Source: Helopsaltes ochotensis
Lineage: Eukaryota > Chordata > Aves > Passeriformes > Locustellidae
DNA length: 64,000 bases
NCBI GenBank assembly: GCA_013400155.1
Contig: VXBM01000022.1
Span: 30,646 to 94,645, forward strand
Direction: 5' to 3'
The first letter of the stretch is position 1; the number at the start of each line of letters is the position of its first letter. Positions 38,225 through 48,941 of this stretch are shown piece after piece. The notes below the pieces were generated by a model. The model had not been told where the DNA came from, did not search any database, and worked only from the letters and a program-made list of their open reading frames with translations. The translations under genes and the position numbers were made by a program.

Positions 38225-38797
38225 TTAAGAAAGAAAGAATAAACTAAAAGTCCTTTGTTGGATCCTTCTCCTCATCGAGTATCCTGTGCGGTTATTGCTG
38301 TGCCGAACAGTCCACATGCTGGCTTCAAATTTGGCTAGTATTTTTGCAGCTTTGCTCTTTCTTTCTTTTCTCAATATTCTAGGTACTATGTGGGCTTGAT
38401 CCAATTTTCCCCTAGCCATAAGACATGGAACTAAGCAAGGTAAAAACATAATCCCAGCTACAGAGCATAGCATAAAGAAGCCCATCTTCTCCCACCATGC
38501 TCCCCCTAATAGTTGATACCACCGTGCATCCTGTAATATTGAATCCCACTTCTGAACAGGAAAAATTTTCTCCAGTATTACTTTTGCAACTGTCTGGGCT
38601 GTGGCTCGCACACTTGGAAATGCTTCTACCCAATAAGTTAATTGGTCTATCATTACCAGTAAATACCTATACCTCCCTACTTTAGGTAATTCCATAAAAT
38701 CTACCGTATCCTGCCAAACGGGCGATAGGCTAAGGGACAACCTCCTAAAAGTGTTTGCTGTGCCCTGTTCCAATTTACGTTTTGACAAACCATGCAC
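38225..38797 (-). pseudogene. ERV integrase fragment fused in frame to an envelope membrane tail
   Basis: A 190-codon open frame. Residues 25-80 look like the start of the integrase catalytic core (WQDTVDFMELP, with the first catalytic Asp). At about residue 81 (near 38,557) the similarity changes to the end of a transmembrane envelope subunit: a hydrophobic helix at residues 105-127 (MGFFMLCSVAGIMF and onward), then a basic tail of about 60 residues. The second and third catalytic acidic residues of integrase are absent. The simplest reading is an internal deletion that joined the two genes. It is not a functional integrase or envelope. Confidence 0.75.
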
Positions 38798-39234
38798 CCT
38801 TGCACCTCCTGTTTTGCCAACTCATTAATCCCTTTACATCCAAAAAATTTTAGAAATTGCTCTGCTAAATCTTGTGTCCCCCAATGGGTCTGTTGGTGTA
38901 GCCTGTTCAAAATTTTCCTAGTATATTCTTTGGATACAAATTCCCTGCCATCTGGCAATCTCCATTTTCCTTCTTCCCATTTTCCCCCTATCTTTTCATA
39001 TTCTTCAATTTCCTCTCGGGAAGGACATGCAGGGTACTCCTGTACTTCACCCTTCTCAACCTCCAGGGTATTTACCAATAGGAGGGCTGCTTTCTTAGCT
39101 TTCCCATCTGCCAAATTGTTTTCACAAGTCTGAAATTGCATCCCCATGTGGTGTCCTCTTATATGTACAATGGAAATTGCCTCAGGCTCCCTTATTGCTT
39201 CTAGGATTTGTTTTATTAATTCCTCATGGACCAA
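38701..39234 (-). pseudogene. ERV RNase H end and integrase zinc-binding domain (remnant)
   Basis: A 177-codon open stretch. It opens with the last RNase H segment (HIRGH), continues with a linker, and then shows the integrase HH-CC zinc finger (LHQQTHWG ... GCMVCQ). It then runs out of frame where the catalytic core continues in the frame of the 38225-38797 segment, so a frameshift separates the two parts of integrase. Confidence 0.82.
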
Positions 39235-39662
39235 CCTTGTCCTCTTGTATTAGCTAATCCTCTTTCCTCCCAAATTTTTCCAAATGTATGGACCACTCCG
39301 AATGCATTCTTAGAATCTGTGAAAAGTGTTCCCTTTTTTCCTTTCAATCCTTTTAGCCCCCTCAATACTGTATAAAAGTCACAAGCCTCTGCTGACCAGC
39401 TAGCACTTAAAGGACCTGACTCTACCCCTTTCCCAATCTACCTTCCACAATAGCATATCCAGATTTTCTCTTTCCTTCCACGACCCTTGATGACCCATCT
39501 ACAAACCATTTCTCCCCTTCCTCTAATCTCTCCTCTTCCAAGTCCGATCTTATCTTTGTTTGGAGTTCTATTAGCACAATCATGAGTAGGTTCTTCTAGT
39601 GCCTCCCCAAACAGAAACTGGGCTGGATTCTTAGCTGCAGTAGTCCGTAATTCTAAACCAGG
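39235..39662 (-). pseudogene. ERV RNase H domain (remnant, broken frames)
   Basis: On the minus strand, different frames show the RNase H landmarks WFVDGSS (near plus 39,485-39,510) and TDSKNAFG (near plus 39,298-39,320), both carrying family catalytic Asp residues. No single frame is open through the domain; at least one stop and one frameshift separate it from the flanking RT and integrase segments. Confidence 0.75.
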
Positions 39663-40951
39663 TTAATGACTTAGTATAGCCTCATATTTTAAAAGCTGGG
39701 CATCAGTGAGCCACTTATCTGCTTTTTGCTGCAATATACTTCTCACATTATAGGGGCTGTATACTACTAAAGGTGCTCCAAAAGTGATTTTCTTTGCCTC
39801 TTGTACTAATAATGCCACGGCCACTACTGCTTGTAAACAGGTTGGCCATCCTCTGCTCACCAGGTTCAAAAGTTTTGATACATATCCCACAGGTTTCTTA
39901 GTCCCTGCCCAATCTTGGGTTGATACCTTGTGAGCAGTATGATTACTAATGTCCATAAATAATTGGAATTGTCTCTTTACATCAGGAAGACTCAATACTG
40001 GGGCTGCTATCAATGTCTCTTTTAACTCTTTTAATCCTTTTTCATCCTGTTCTGTCCATTTTAGCCTATCTGTAGCCAGTTTTTCATATAAGAATTTTAC
40101 CTTCTCACTGTAACCCTCAATCCATTGTCTATAAAATCCCAAAAGACCTAATAGCTGCCTCACTTCCCTCTTGGTTTGCAGGGGAGGTAGTTCGATGATA
40201 CCAGCTACCCTTTCCGGATCCAGTTTCTTTTTACCTTTTGTTATCCAATGTCCCAGATATTTTACTTCTGGTTTGGTAAACTGTAATTTGGATTTAGAAA
40301 CTTTTAGTCTTTTGTTTCCTGAAAAGTTTAGTAATGCTATAGTGCATGCCCTTACATCATCCTCTTTCTGACCTGCTATTAATAAATCATCAACATATTG
40401 CAAGATCTTGGTCCCCTCCTGTGGGGTGAATTGGCCTAATAATTATTCCTGACCAAACAAGATTAGGAGAACCTACAAACCCCTGGGGAAGAGAGGTCCA
40501 CCTAAACTGCTGTTTGCGGTTTGCCTCCGGGTCTTCCCAATGAAATACAAAATAATCTTGACATTTTATATCTAAAGGACATGCAAAAAATGCATCCTTA
40601 AGATCAATAACACTGTACCAAATGTCCTCAGGGGTGACCCTGTTTAGGAGTGTATAAGGGTTGGCTACCACAGGGAACCGTGTTCTGGTCCTTTCATTCA
40701 TAGCCTGGATCCTGGACCAGTCTATAACTTCCATCTGTTTTCCTTACTGCTAGTATAGGTGTGTTGTGCCTAGACATGCAAGGTTCTAAAGTCCCCTTCC
40801 TTACAAGGTCATCTATCACAGGTTTTAATCCCTTTCTACCTTCCATAGAGATAGGATATTGTTTTATCCTAATGAGGTCCTCTGGTCTCTCAATATTGAT
40901 AACAATGGGTTCCATTTCTATCTTTCCTGCTTCTCCCTGAGTATGCCACAC
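39663..40951 (-). pseudogene. ERV reverse transcriptase (remnant in three frames)
   Basis: Reverse transcriptase copies viral RNA into DNA. Three consecutive minus-strand open segments carry successive parts: 40694-40951 (N-terminal fingers, ends in the RLVQD motif), 40390-40734 (palm, with DLKDAFFACPLD and LPQGF), and 39663-40403 (YVDD active site right at the start, then thumb and connection with KYLGHWI and LLGLLGFYRQWIEG). Two frameshifts, near 40,700-40,730 and near 40,400, break the gene, so it cannot give a full polymerase. The motif set is of class I retrovirus type. Confidence 0.92.
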
Positions 40952-41115
40952 CTTCGGTTCTATCCTATTCTCATCTTCGATGGTTAATTAATATAACCTT
41001 ACCATCAATTGTGAGTCCCTTACTATCAAATTTATTCCTAGGGCTATTATCAAATCTCATCCTAGTAAATTATAATCAGCTTCCTCAACTAATAACATAT
41101 TTCCTATATTACAGA
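40952..41115 (-). pseudogene. ERV protease C-terminal end (remnant)
   Basis: Minus-strand translation shows a VEEADYNLLG-like segment followed by an in-frame TGA and then a beta-strand-rich end leading into the RT N-terminus, as at the protease-RT junction of class I elements. Nothing recognisable lies further upstream, so this marks the truncation point. The catalytic DTG is not present in the retained part. Confidence 0.65.
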
Positions 41116-44100
41116 TCAGTGACTAAAAAAGTGCAAATGCTGATCCTGCTAGTGCTGCTGAAACACACCTATATTTGGGAGATACTTGCAGACACAGAGG
41201 ATGTGGGGTAGCACTGCTTGTGGCTGCCTTTGACTTGTCAGCTCAAGGTAACAATAGTTAACAATATCCATTTACTGTCGGAAATGCTTCTACATGACAT
41301 GAGAGCAAGGGTTGAGAGCAGAGTCCCACAATCCCTTCATCAACACTTTCTGGAGGATCCCCTAGAAGCTCCTTTAGGGGAACATTTTTGTCCAATCTAC
41401 TGACAGTGAAGTAGTCCCAAACAAACTTATACTTGACTCTTAAAACCTCCTACAAACCTGACCCTGAAGTAAATTTCAGGTCAGTTCATAGGCCCATAAT
41501 CCTTATCTCAAATAAACAGCTAAGTAAACTCCAAGCTCCAAGTGCATGTGACATAACGACTGTGCTGTATAAGGATGTTTCAATGTCTCCTGCAGACATG
41601 GGTAAGATCTCTGTTCCTGTGTAGCTGCACATCTCAAGAGCCTTTGCAAGGTCTGGTATTACAACTGGAGGAAGATGATCTGACAGCTTCATCTTAGAGT
41701 AGTCACAGCTGTTCTTGGTAGTACTGCTTCTTCAATTTTTCTCTTATCTTCAGGCTGTAGAGGTATCTACCCAAAGTAATTCTTTCACCTTTCATTAATT
41801 CCACTGTAAATGAAAAGAGTGCACAGAGGATTCAGATAGATTTCACAACATGCCACTGGCACTCATCTGCTGCAAGTACTATCATTGCTGAAATGACAAC
41901 AGGGTTTCAGGAAATTTTCTTTTGAATAAACCTGGACAATATTAGAAAAATGCTGGTAAGCGAAGAAGAAAACATGGAGTACTTAACCAATAATACACCT
42001 CCACCTTCCATCAAAGACATCATCATGACAATCCCTGAAGGATTGATTGAATCTTTAGGTTGTTAGGTAATATCAATTGACAAAATACTTTCTTGCCTTG
42101 ATTAGCTTGCTGAGAAATTCACTCCTTTGTTCCAGATATCCACATTAGCTCTTGTTCTTGTTAACCTCAAACCATCAAACAGTATCTGACTGGAGAATAG
42201 TATCTGACATTATCTGTGGGGAGAATATACAGTCGTAAATAGTAGAGGATCAGCTGGGGCAGGCATTTGCTTGCCTTGCTTGGGGTCATGTTACCTTGAG
42301 GATATCAGCTTGTACTCAGTCTTGTGCTGCTCTAGAATGAAACAGCTCAAGCTCAATATCTGCAAACAGCATGGAAGAACTGAAGGCAAAACAACCTTTA
42401 TAGTCACCTGTCCATGTCAAAGATTACATAAATCTGAACAGTGGGCACCTTCAACTGAAAATGAGGCACAGACAGCAAAGAGGGATTCCGAGAGCCAATC
42501 CAATCCAACCTCTGCCTGACAGCAGCATTCAATTTACTCAAACAATTCCTGGCAGAGGCTTGTCCATTCACATTGTAAAATATTCAAAAAATGGACTGTT
42601 CACAGGCCTTCTCTTCTAATGTTCAACTAAATGCATATGAATAAGTCTATTTTCCTGAAATCTAAGTGAAATTTTCCCTTATAAAATTTAAGCCCATTAT
42701 CAGCAGACCAATTCCTCGTGAACATGAAAAATAGTTTGTAGCTTCCATTTTTTCATTTATTTGATATTATACTAACTGCAAAGCAATTTTAACCTTGAGA
42801 AAGGCTTTTTCCTTCTGATATACTTGGAATTTTAACCTAACATTTATTCTTGAAGTCTAGTATGAGTTCACATCATATGCTTTGATTACTGGTAACAATA
42901 CAAAGCTGAACATGAGTTATAAAAAATAATAATGATGATGTGTGAACTCTGAAAAAGAGAAGATAAAATATCAGAAGTGGCAAAAGGATTGTCACAAGTT
43001 TGGTAGACCACATGCTCTGGAAGGTGATGTATTGTACATGGCACACAATCCAAACTGTTCAGGAACCCTAAATATGGTCAAGGTATTTGAAAAATGAGCA
43101 GAGTGGAATAATGTTGAACAAAGACAAGAACTATTGTCAGAACATGAAGTATATGAAGAACAAATCCCGGTTCATGGGGTTTTGAAGTCTTTGAAAATCA
43201 AATATTTACTTTTGTTTTATCAAAGCATGTTTTATCAAAGCAAATTTCACCCTGTCTGACTGGAGTTTCTGTTCTTGAGATATAGAACCTACCCCACTGG
43301 AAATGGTAGCAAAGCGATGTGCTCCGTGAAAACTTTACTGTTTTAAAAATATCTATTTTGACAGACAAAATTGCAACTAGTTCTAATTTGAACTCTGATT
43401 AAGCAAAACCAAGCTAAAACAAATGCCAAGTAGCAACTGAAAAATAGATTTATGTTTTGACTATTAACTGAAAATAATTTGTCCAAGAAGATGCTTAACT
43501 TGATCTTCTTATAGGCTGCTAGCATAATTATCTTGCAGATGCTGGCAAATAATGAAAGTTGGATCAAAACCCTAGATCTCAGCCCAGTGCTACTGGGATT
43601 AAGGGGATTGTTCTTTCAATTAAGAAAAGAAAGCACATTCAGTCCATTATATGTTACTGTTCTTATTTTCCTGACAGATTAACAAGAATACTAAGATTTA
43701 AAGAGAGGGATGGAGGGGGTGAGCATACTGTCACTTCCTCTGGGATGCATAAGAAATAAGAACACTGAAGCCAAAGAACTTCGTCCTATTCAAGAACCCA
43801 GTCAATCTTAGAATTTAAGAAAAGGCTTTTATAGACTCTGTTTCCGATCCTTTCTCTGGTTTCTGGGCCACACTTCAGTGATTGAAATGCTGTCCACGAT
43901 TCACTGATGAGCCAGCAAAACCCCTGAATGGTAATGAGAACCTTCCAGTAGAAACAGTCACAGCACAGTGCTGCTGCTAATTTGTCACTGTGAGGCAAAC
44001 CGCATCACACACAAGGGTGAAAGGACAATTTAAAAATCGATTGCCTGCCAATTTAAATATCTATTAATAATTACGGGTTTGCTTTTGAGTTCTACACTGC

Positions 44101-44384
44101 TCATTTAATCTTAATATCTTCTTCATCACATAACTGACTTTGGAAAACAGTGTCTACAAGGTGACATGAAACGTTGAAACTCCCGGGCACACTTTACTCC
44201 TCAGCAAAAGCTCATGGATAATTCATTAACTTCCCTTTTTGGGGGTGTTTTGGTTTTTTTTTTTTTTAAGCTTTAGTTTTTTCTTAAAGCAACACTGAAA
44301 TATTTCCTTCCGAATAAGTCTCCTTGAGTACTCAAAATTATATGGGTGGATATTCATCATGAATTAAGGTGATAGGACAATAAG
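41116..44384. other. Intergenic, nothing recognised
   Basis: AT-rich DNA without supported exons or repeat ends. Short ORFs on both strands (at most about 82 codons) have no recognisable features. No 5' LTR or gag for the neighbouring ERV is present. Confidence 0.55.
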
Positions 44385-44648
44385 TAATGGGTTCAAAGTG
44401 AAGAGAGAAAATTTAGGTAAGATATACAGAAGAAATCCTTTACTGTGAGGATGGTGGTGAGGCACAGGAACAGGTTGCCCAGGGAAGTTGTGGATGCCCC
44501 ATCCCTGGCAGAGTTCAAGGCCAGGTTGGATGGGATATTGAGCAACCTGGCCAAGTGGTAGGTGTCTCTGTCCATGGCAGGGGATTGTATCCAGATGATC
44601 TCTAAAATCCCTTCCAATCCAAAGCATGCAATGATTCTATGATTCTAT
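44385..44648 (+). mobile_element. CR1 LINE 3' end (plus strand)
   Basis: It has the CR1 3' signature blocks: ggcacaggaacaggttgccc, agggaagttgtggatgcccc, gccaggttggatgggatatt, ctgtccatggcaggggattg, and the final octamer-type repeat atgattctatgattctat. The intact tail repeat shows a standard CR1 3' terminus; the 5' side is truncated. Confidence 0.93.
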
Positions 44649-45089
44649 ATGTAGGTAATAACAAAAATATTTTTAGTGATTTTTTTAACAGAAGGTGTGA
44701 CATGGCTTCTGTGTCTTTTTAATGCATTCAGATTGGTGTGCTTGAGCTGCTGTTTTGATCTGAAATGGCTTTTTGCAAGGATATGATGAATCGATGCTCC
44801 AGCTCTCTAAAGTTCTAGTGTTTAGGACCCAGCTGGAAACTACATTCAGCTTCAAAATCTGCAGCAGGAGGATTCCCAGCTATGGGCACCGAGTCAGCTC
44901 GCTGAAGTGCAAAGGGAGTGAAGGAAATCCAGGGAACTGATTCAGCACCTATAAATAAATACTCATGCACTCACTTAAGGCCTTCTCCTCGAGGAAGGGT
45001 TGTACTGACAACACGTCGAGATAAACTGATAAAAGAGGAAAGCCTCCGGAATCTGAAAGCTCTTTCCTAACGCTGTTCACGTTTTTCGT
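44649..45089. other. Unannotated flank between CR1 and CpG island
   Basis: About 440 bp of ordinary sequence with no repeat end or exon recognised. GC content climbs toward its right end. Confidence 0.5.
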
Positions 45090-45560
45090 GTCTTCCGCAA
45101 GAAGCAGCCTCCAGCCTGCGCAGATGCTTCGGGGCCTTTCTTTATTCAGGCACCTGTGCAGAGGGGGCGGCAGGCGCCGGCCGGAGCCGCGTTCCCGGCG
45201 CTGTGCTGGAAGCACGCCGCTCCCTCCATCGCCCTCAGCAGCGCCCGCCGCCGCTCCCTGGCGGCCGCCGGCAGCCGGGCGGCCCCGGCGGGGTGGGGGG
45301 ACTCCGGGGACACCTTGGCACCACCTTGGCACCACCTTGGCACCCCCTTGGCACCACCTTGGCAAGGGCGGTGCGACTGGAAGGGGCGCGGAGGGGTGCG
45401 GCGGGGTCGGCGGCCCGCGGTCGGGGAGTGGGGGCCAGGGTAAGCGAGTCGCGGCTGTGCGGCCCGGCCAGGTGGTCAGCCTGCGGGCTGAGGAGACAGC
45501 TTTCTTCAGCGGCTCTCGCCTTCCTTTTTTCCCCAATCCCCGCCACCAGCGCTAATGCCT
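45090..45560. promoter_or_regulatory. CpG island, possible promoter of an unidentified transcript
   Basis: High GC and many CpG (ccggccggagccgcg, gcggccgccggcag, gcggggtcggcggcccgcgg) in an otherwise AT-rich region about 10 kb beyond LSMEM1. On the plus strand it contains a good splice-donor context ccagg|gtaagc near 45,441. ORFs exist on both strands, but they are probably a by-product of high GC. It could start a long non-coding RNA or a distant 5' exon; no known gene is recognised. An 11-bp minisatellite lies in its centre. Confidence 0.6.
45310..45364. repeat. 11-bp minisatellite, 5 copies, in CpG island
   Basis: Five adjacent copies of an 11-bp unit (ccaccttggca), with the first and fourth copies differing by one base each. 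Because 11 is not a multiple of 3, ORFs that cross it repeat the same motif in all frames, which is a mark of non-coding origin. Confidence 0.92.
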
Positions 45561-47298
45561 TTTTAATGAATTTTGAGATGCCTCTTGCTATTTTGATGGA
45601 AGTTGTCGAGTCATATACTCACCAGGCTTGCAGATGGAGAAAGAGCAAGAAGGCTCAGCCAAAGTGCAGCTGGTCAAAAACATTACCTTAAAGAGAGAGA
45701 AATATGATCTAGTACACGTGTAAATATGTACCATAAACATGTACTAGTGTCAGCATGCCTTTTAGTATTTGCAATCCAATCACTGCTGACTGCATTACCT
45801 GAGGCTGGTGGAGCTACTCTGCTGTGGACTACAGCGGTGCACCCAGGGGGGTCATGATCAAATCAAGTCTGAAAAGGAATTAAACAATGTAACTTTTGAA
45901 ATGTGCCCATTTCAGCATTCCCCTTCACAGGAAGGAGGTAAGGAAGGAAGGAAGCAAGCAAGCAATAAAGGAAGAAAGCATGCTGGTGAGGCCTGCACTG
46001 GAAGATGAGGATGGACAGAGGGATCATATCTGGCAGTCCTAGCAAACATGAACCTCTCAAATATCTGCTTTGGCCATGTATGAGGCACAGCTGGGACTGT
46101 TGTAGGAGGAACCTCATCCCATCTTCGAGGTGGGGGATGGGCATTTTGGGGCAGTGAAACCTGTTGTGTGCATGTGGAAGGTCTGTGGTGGCTCCATGGG
46201 TATGTGAAATGCAGCCCTATCTGGGGGCAGACAAGGCAGGAGCCCTGTGCTCAGCATGTGGCATTGGCCAAGCCTGGGAGCTGGGGTTACATTTTCTGAG
46301 AGGTGGTTAACTTGGATCTGCACTAGTGCATCATTTTTTCTTGCTTTAGATTTGTGGTAAAATGAGATTTTGCCAGTGACTGTAATGGCCATTCACGTGC
46401 TGATGGGCAATGTACTGCTAAACCTGTTAGGCAATCATTGACATAGAGGCACATGCTTTGGCACATGCCTTTAGGCATATGCATTGATTTGGAGGAGATA
46501 TAGGCCCTTTGGAAAATTACCACAATACAAGGGGCAATTTTATATCCATGATCTGTTCACTCATTTTGAGATGCAGTATTCACTATAGGGCTAGTAATGA
46601 TGAATCCAATTTCTTCTATCCATGTCCTCCATTATGCTTTATGGACCCTTGCTACATTTCCCTTTCTATAAGAATCTGTGATTTGTAGTTTGAATTTCTA
46701 TCATCCTATTGAAATAGCTACACTACCTGTCCCATATGATTTTATACAATACTTGCCATCCCAAAGTAGCCAACAAACTGCCTCTTTCTGCTCTTGAAAG
46801 GAGTAGTTAAACACTACAGAGTGAACTGGATCTGTTCAAAATGGGCCACTCCTCTCACTTCTGAGAGACTGCAGTCTCCTCTGTATTTAGATTTCCTCCT
46901 AGGGGACCTCTGGTCTGGGCTCAGTCCTCCCTGGATCTCTGCCATGTCACTGATTTCTTTGTTCTGAGCAATTGAAACTTGTTGCAGCTTAAAATATTTT
47001 GAGACAAACTCTTCCTTGTCTCCTTAAAGCTGTCATCCTAGTATATAAGGAATTGTAACTATAGTTTTTGTAGTCAGTTTAGCTATCCATCTTGGCAGGA
47101 AGTGAAGCATCTTATTTGTAAGAGATATGATAATTCTGTGCATCTCAGTGCAGAATTCTTTTTCCATTTAAAGGATAGCAGTCTTCACATTTTTGCAACC
47201 ACAAAAGTATTACACAGTGTAATTGGAAGGAATGTTTACCCTTCTCAAACTGTTGATACAGTCTTCTATCCTTTACTTAGGAATAGCAAGTACTAATA
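45561..47298. other. Intergenic, nothing recognised apart from a GGAA/GGAAGCAA tract
   Basis: No supported gene. A GGAA-rich microsatellite-like tract lies at about 45931-45975 (gaaggaggtaaggaaggaag followed by gcaagcaagc). The rest is ordinary sequence. Confidence 0.55.
45931..45975 (+). repeat. GGAA / GCAA microsatellite
   Basis: Imperfect tetranucleotide repeat, (GGAA)n passing into (GCAA)n. Confidence 0.8.
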
Positions 47299-47302
47299 CC
47301 AT

Positions 47303-48119
47303 TGTTATAAATGAAATTGCCAATAACTAGATTAATAAAACAAATAAATTTATTGGAATTTCAGAAAATAGAATTTTGGGTTATGAGAAAAAGCCACCCT
47401 CAAACACAGCTCCAAGCCTGGGGTCGAAGCTGGGTGAGACCCATAGACTCTGCCTCTATCACACGGAGTTCCCCCTGGTCTCACGCCGGACCCTCATTTT
47501 AGGCTGGCTTTTATACGGAAAAATTAGCCTGAGGCCACAACACCTCCTCTACTTCCCATCCCCTCCTTTGCAGTTTCAGGGACAAATAGTATAGTTCAAT
47601 TCTTTATTTTTAGATGTAAGCCTTTGTCCCTCTGGCTGGAGTTCTGTTTAATCTTGTTATCTGAATTTTTTTTGCTCTACATTTTCCGCGTTGCCCGTCT
47701 GTCTCAATGAGTAGGTGATGAGCTCTTTTGTCCCAGTTGCTTCCTTTTTTCGTGTTATTGGCCAGCGGCCGGTCGGGACAAAAGATGAATGAATCCTCTG
47801 GTGCTTCTCATGCAAGTTTTCCTCCGTTGAAATGTCCCTCACCCACTGGTGATAATCGTTCTTATCTCCTCCGGTGATGATTTCTGGTTAGTTCCCTGGC
47901 CCGTTGATCGCTTGCACTGATTATCGTCTTCCTCCTGGCATTGTGTATTTGTGTTCTCTATTGTCCGAATGCTAATAGCCTCCAGTCCCAGTAACCTGCA
48001 GGGGCAGTTTTTTTTCCCTGTTTTCCTCCCCGTGTAACAAGAATATATTTTGTCAAATCTTATAACCCGGTCTACTAAGATACCTATATAAAACACAAAT
48101 TACTACAATGTTTATAACA
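47303..48119 (-). mobile_element. Solo LTR, divergent subfamily, with 4-bp target duplication
   Basis: 817 bp, bounded by TGTTATAAA at the left and TTTATAACA at the right, a perfect 9-bp terminal inverted repeat. The 4-bp target-site duplication CCAT lies at 47299-47302 and 48120-48123. The left 200 bp match the layout of the other two LTRs in the window (TGTTATAAATGAAA, AATAAATTTATTGG, AGCTGGGTGA, CACGGAGT). On the minus strand it has GTATAAAA (plus 47509-47516) and AATAAA (plus 47349-47354). No viral interior remains, consistent with LTR-LTR recombination. Confidence 0.88.
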
Positions 48120-48432
48120 CCATTACTTGGCATACAATAACTATTTGGAAAACTTTTCATCCAGGTTCTCCTTGCCAGCTCCAGGTGTCCTTGACAAGTA
48201 AAAAGTCTTTATAGTAGTTTCCAACAATTTATGTTGCATAACTTAGTTCTAGTTCTTTGTTAGATATCTTAAAAAGCCATGGGGTTTCTCTTTTCTAATT
48301 AAGTTGCCTCTTGCTGGGGGATTCTTTTATGAGTACCACAGACAATACTCCTCACCTGCGGGTAATTTTTTGCCAGCTACACATGCACTGTATTTTCTTG
48401 TTCCTACTGCAAAAACATCAACTTCATATGAA

Positions 48433-48941
48433 AGTCATAGGATCACGGAATGGGTCAGGTTGGAAGAGGCCACAGAGGGTCATCTGATCCAAGTTCCCTG
48501 CTCAAGCAGGGTCATCCCAGAGCACATTGCACAGCATTGGAATATTCAAGATGGCTCTTGAACATCTTCAGTCAGGGAGGATTCACAACCTCTCTGAAGA
48601 ATCTGTTCCAGTGCTCAGTCACCCACATAGTAAAGAAGTTCTTCCTCATATTCAGGTGAAACTTTCTGTCCATCAGGTTCTGTACATTGCCTCTTATCTC
48701 ATTGCCTGGCACCACTGAGCAGAGCCTGGTCCATCCTCTTGACACTCTTCCATCAGAGACTTACAAACATTGATGAGGGCCTCTTAGTCATATCTTCTTA
48801 ACACTGAGCAGGCCCAGCTCCCCCAGCTCCTTGAGAGAGTGATGCTCGCTTGAGAGAGTGATGAGTGATCCCTTACTCATCTTTGTACCTCCCCATGGGA
48901 CTCCAGGAGCTCCATCTCTCTCTTGTACTGAGGAGTGCAGA
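48433..48941 (-). mobile_element. CR1 LINE 3' part (minus strand), first half
   Basis: Reverse-strand CR1 sequence starting (plus coordinates) with the 3' terminus gtcataggatcacggaatgg and continuing through ctctgaagaatctgttccag, attgcctcttatctcattgc and cccagctcccccagctcctt. It stops at 48941, where the LTR insertion has taken place, and resumes at 49541. Confidence 0.93.

Larger units (their letters stand above)
37140..41115 (-). mobile_element. Endogenous retrovirus, class I (gammaretrovirus-like), 5'-truncated and internally deleted
   Basis: Reading on the minus strand from high to low coordinate, the order is: end of protease, reverse transcriptase, RNase H, start of integrase, envelope membrane tail, polypurine tract, 3' LTR. 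Gag, the 5' LTR, most of protease, the second half of integrase and nearly all of envelope are missing. The domain order and pol motifs (LPQGF, YVDD, RNase H TDSK, integrase HH-CC) resemble class I (ERV1) elements. It carries several frameshifts and stops, so it is an old, non-functional copy. The upstream boundary is where protease similarity stops, at about 41,115; no 5' LTR was found beyond it. Confidence 0.9.

Noticed and set aside
44949..45555. 195- and 155-codon ORFs on opposite strands of the CpG island
   Set aside because: Low-complexity Pro/Arg/Gly/Ala content, and the 11-bp minisatellite gives the same motif in several frames; a product of high GC.
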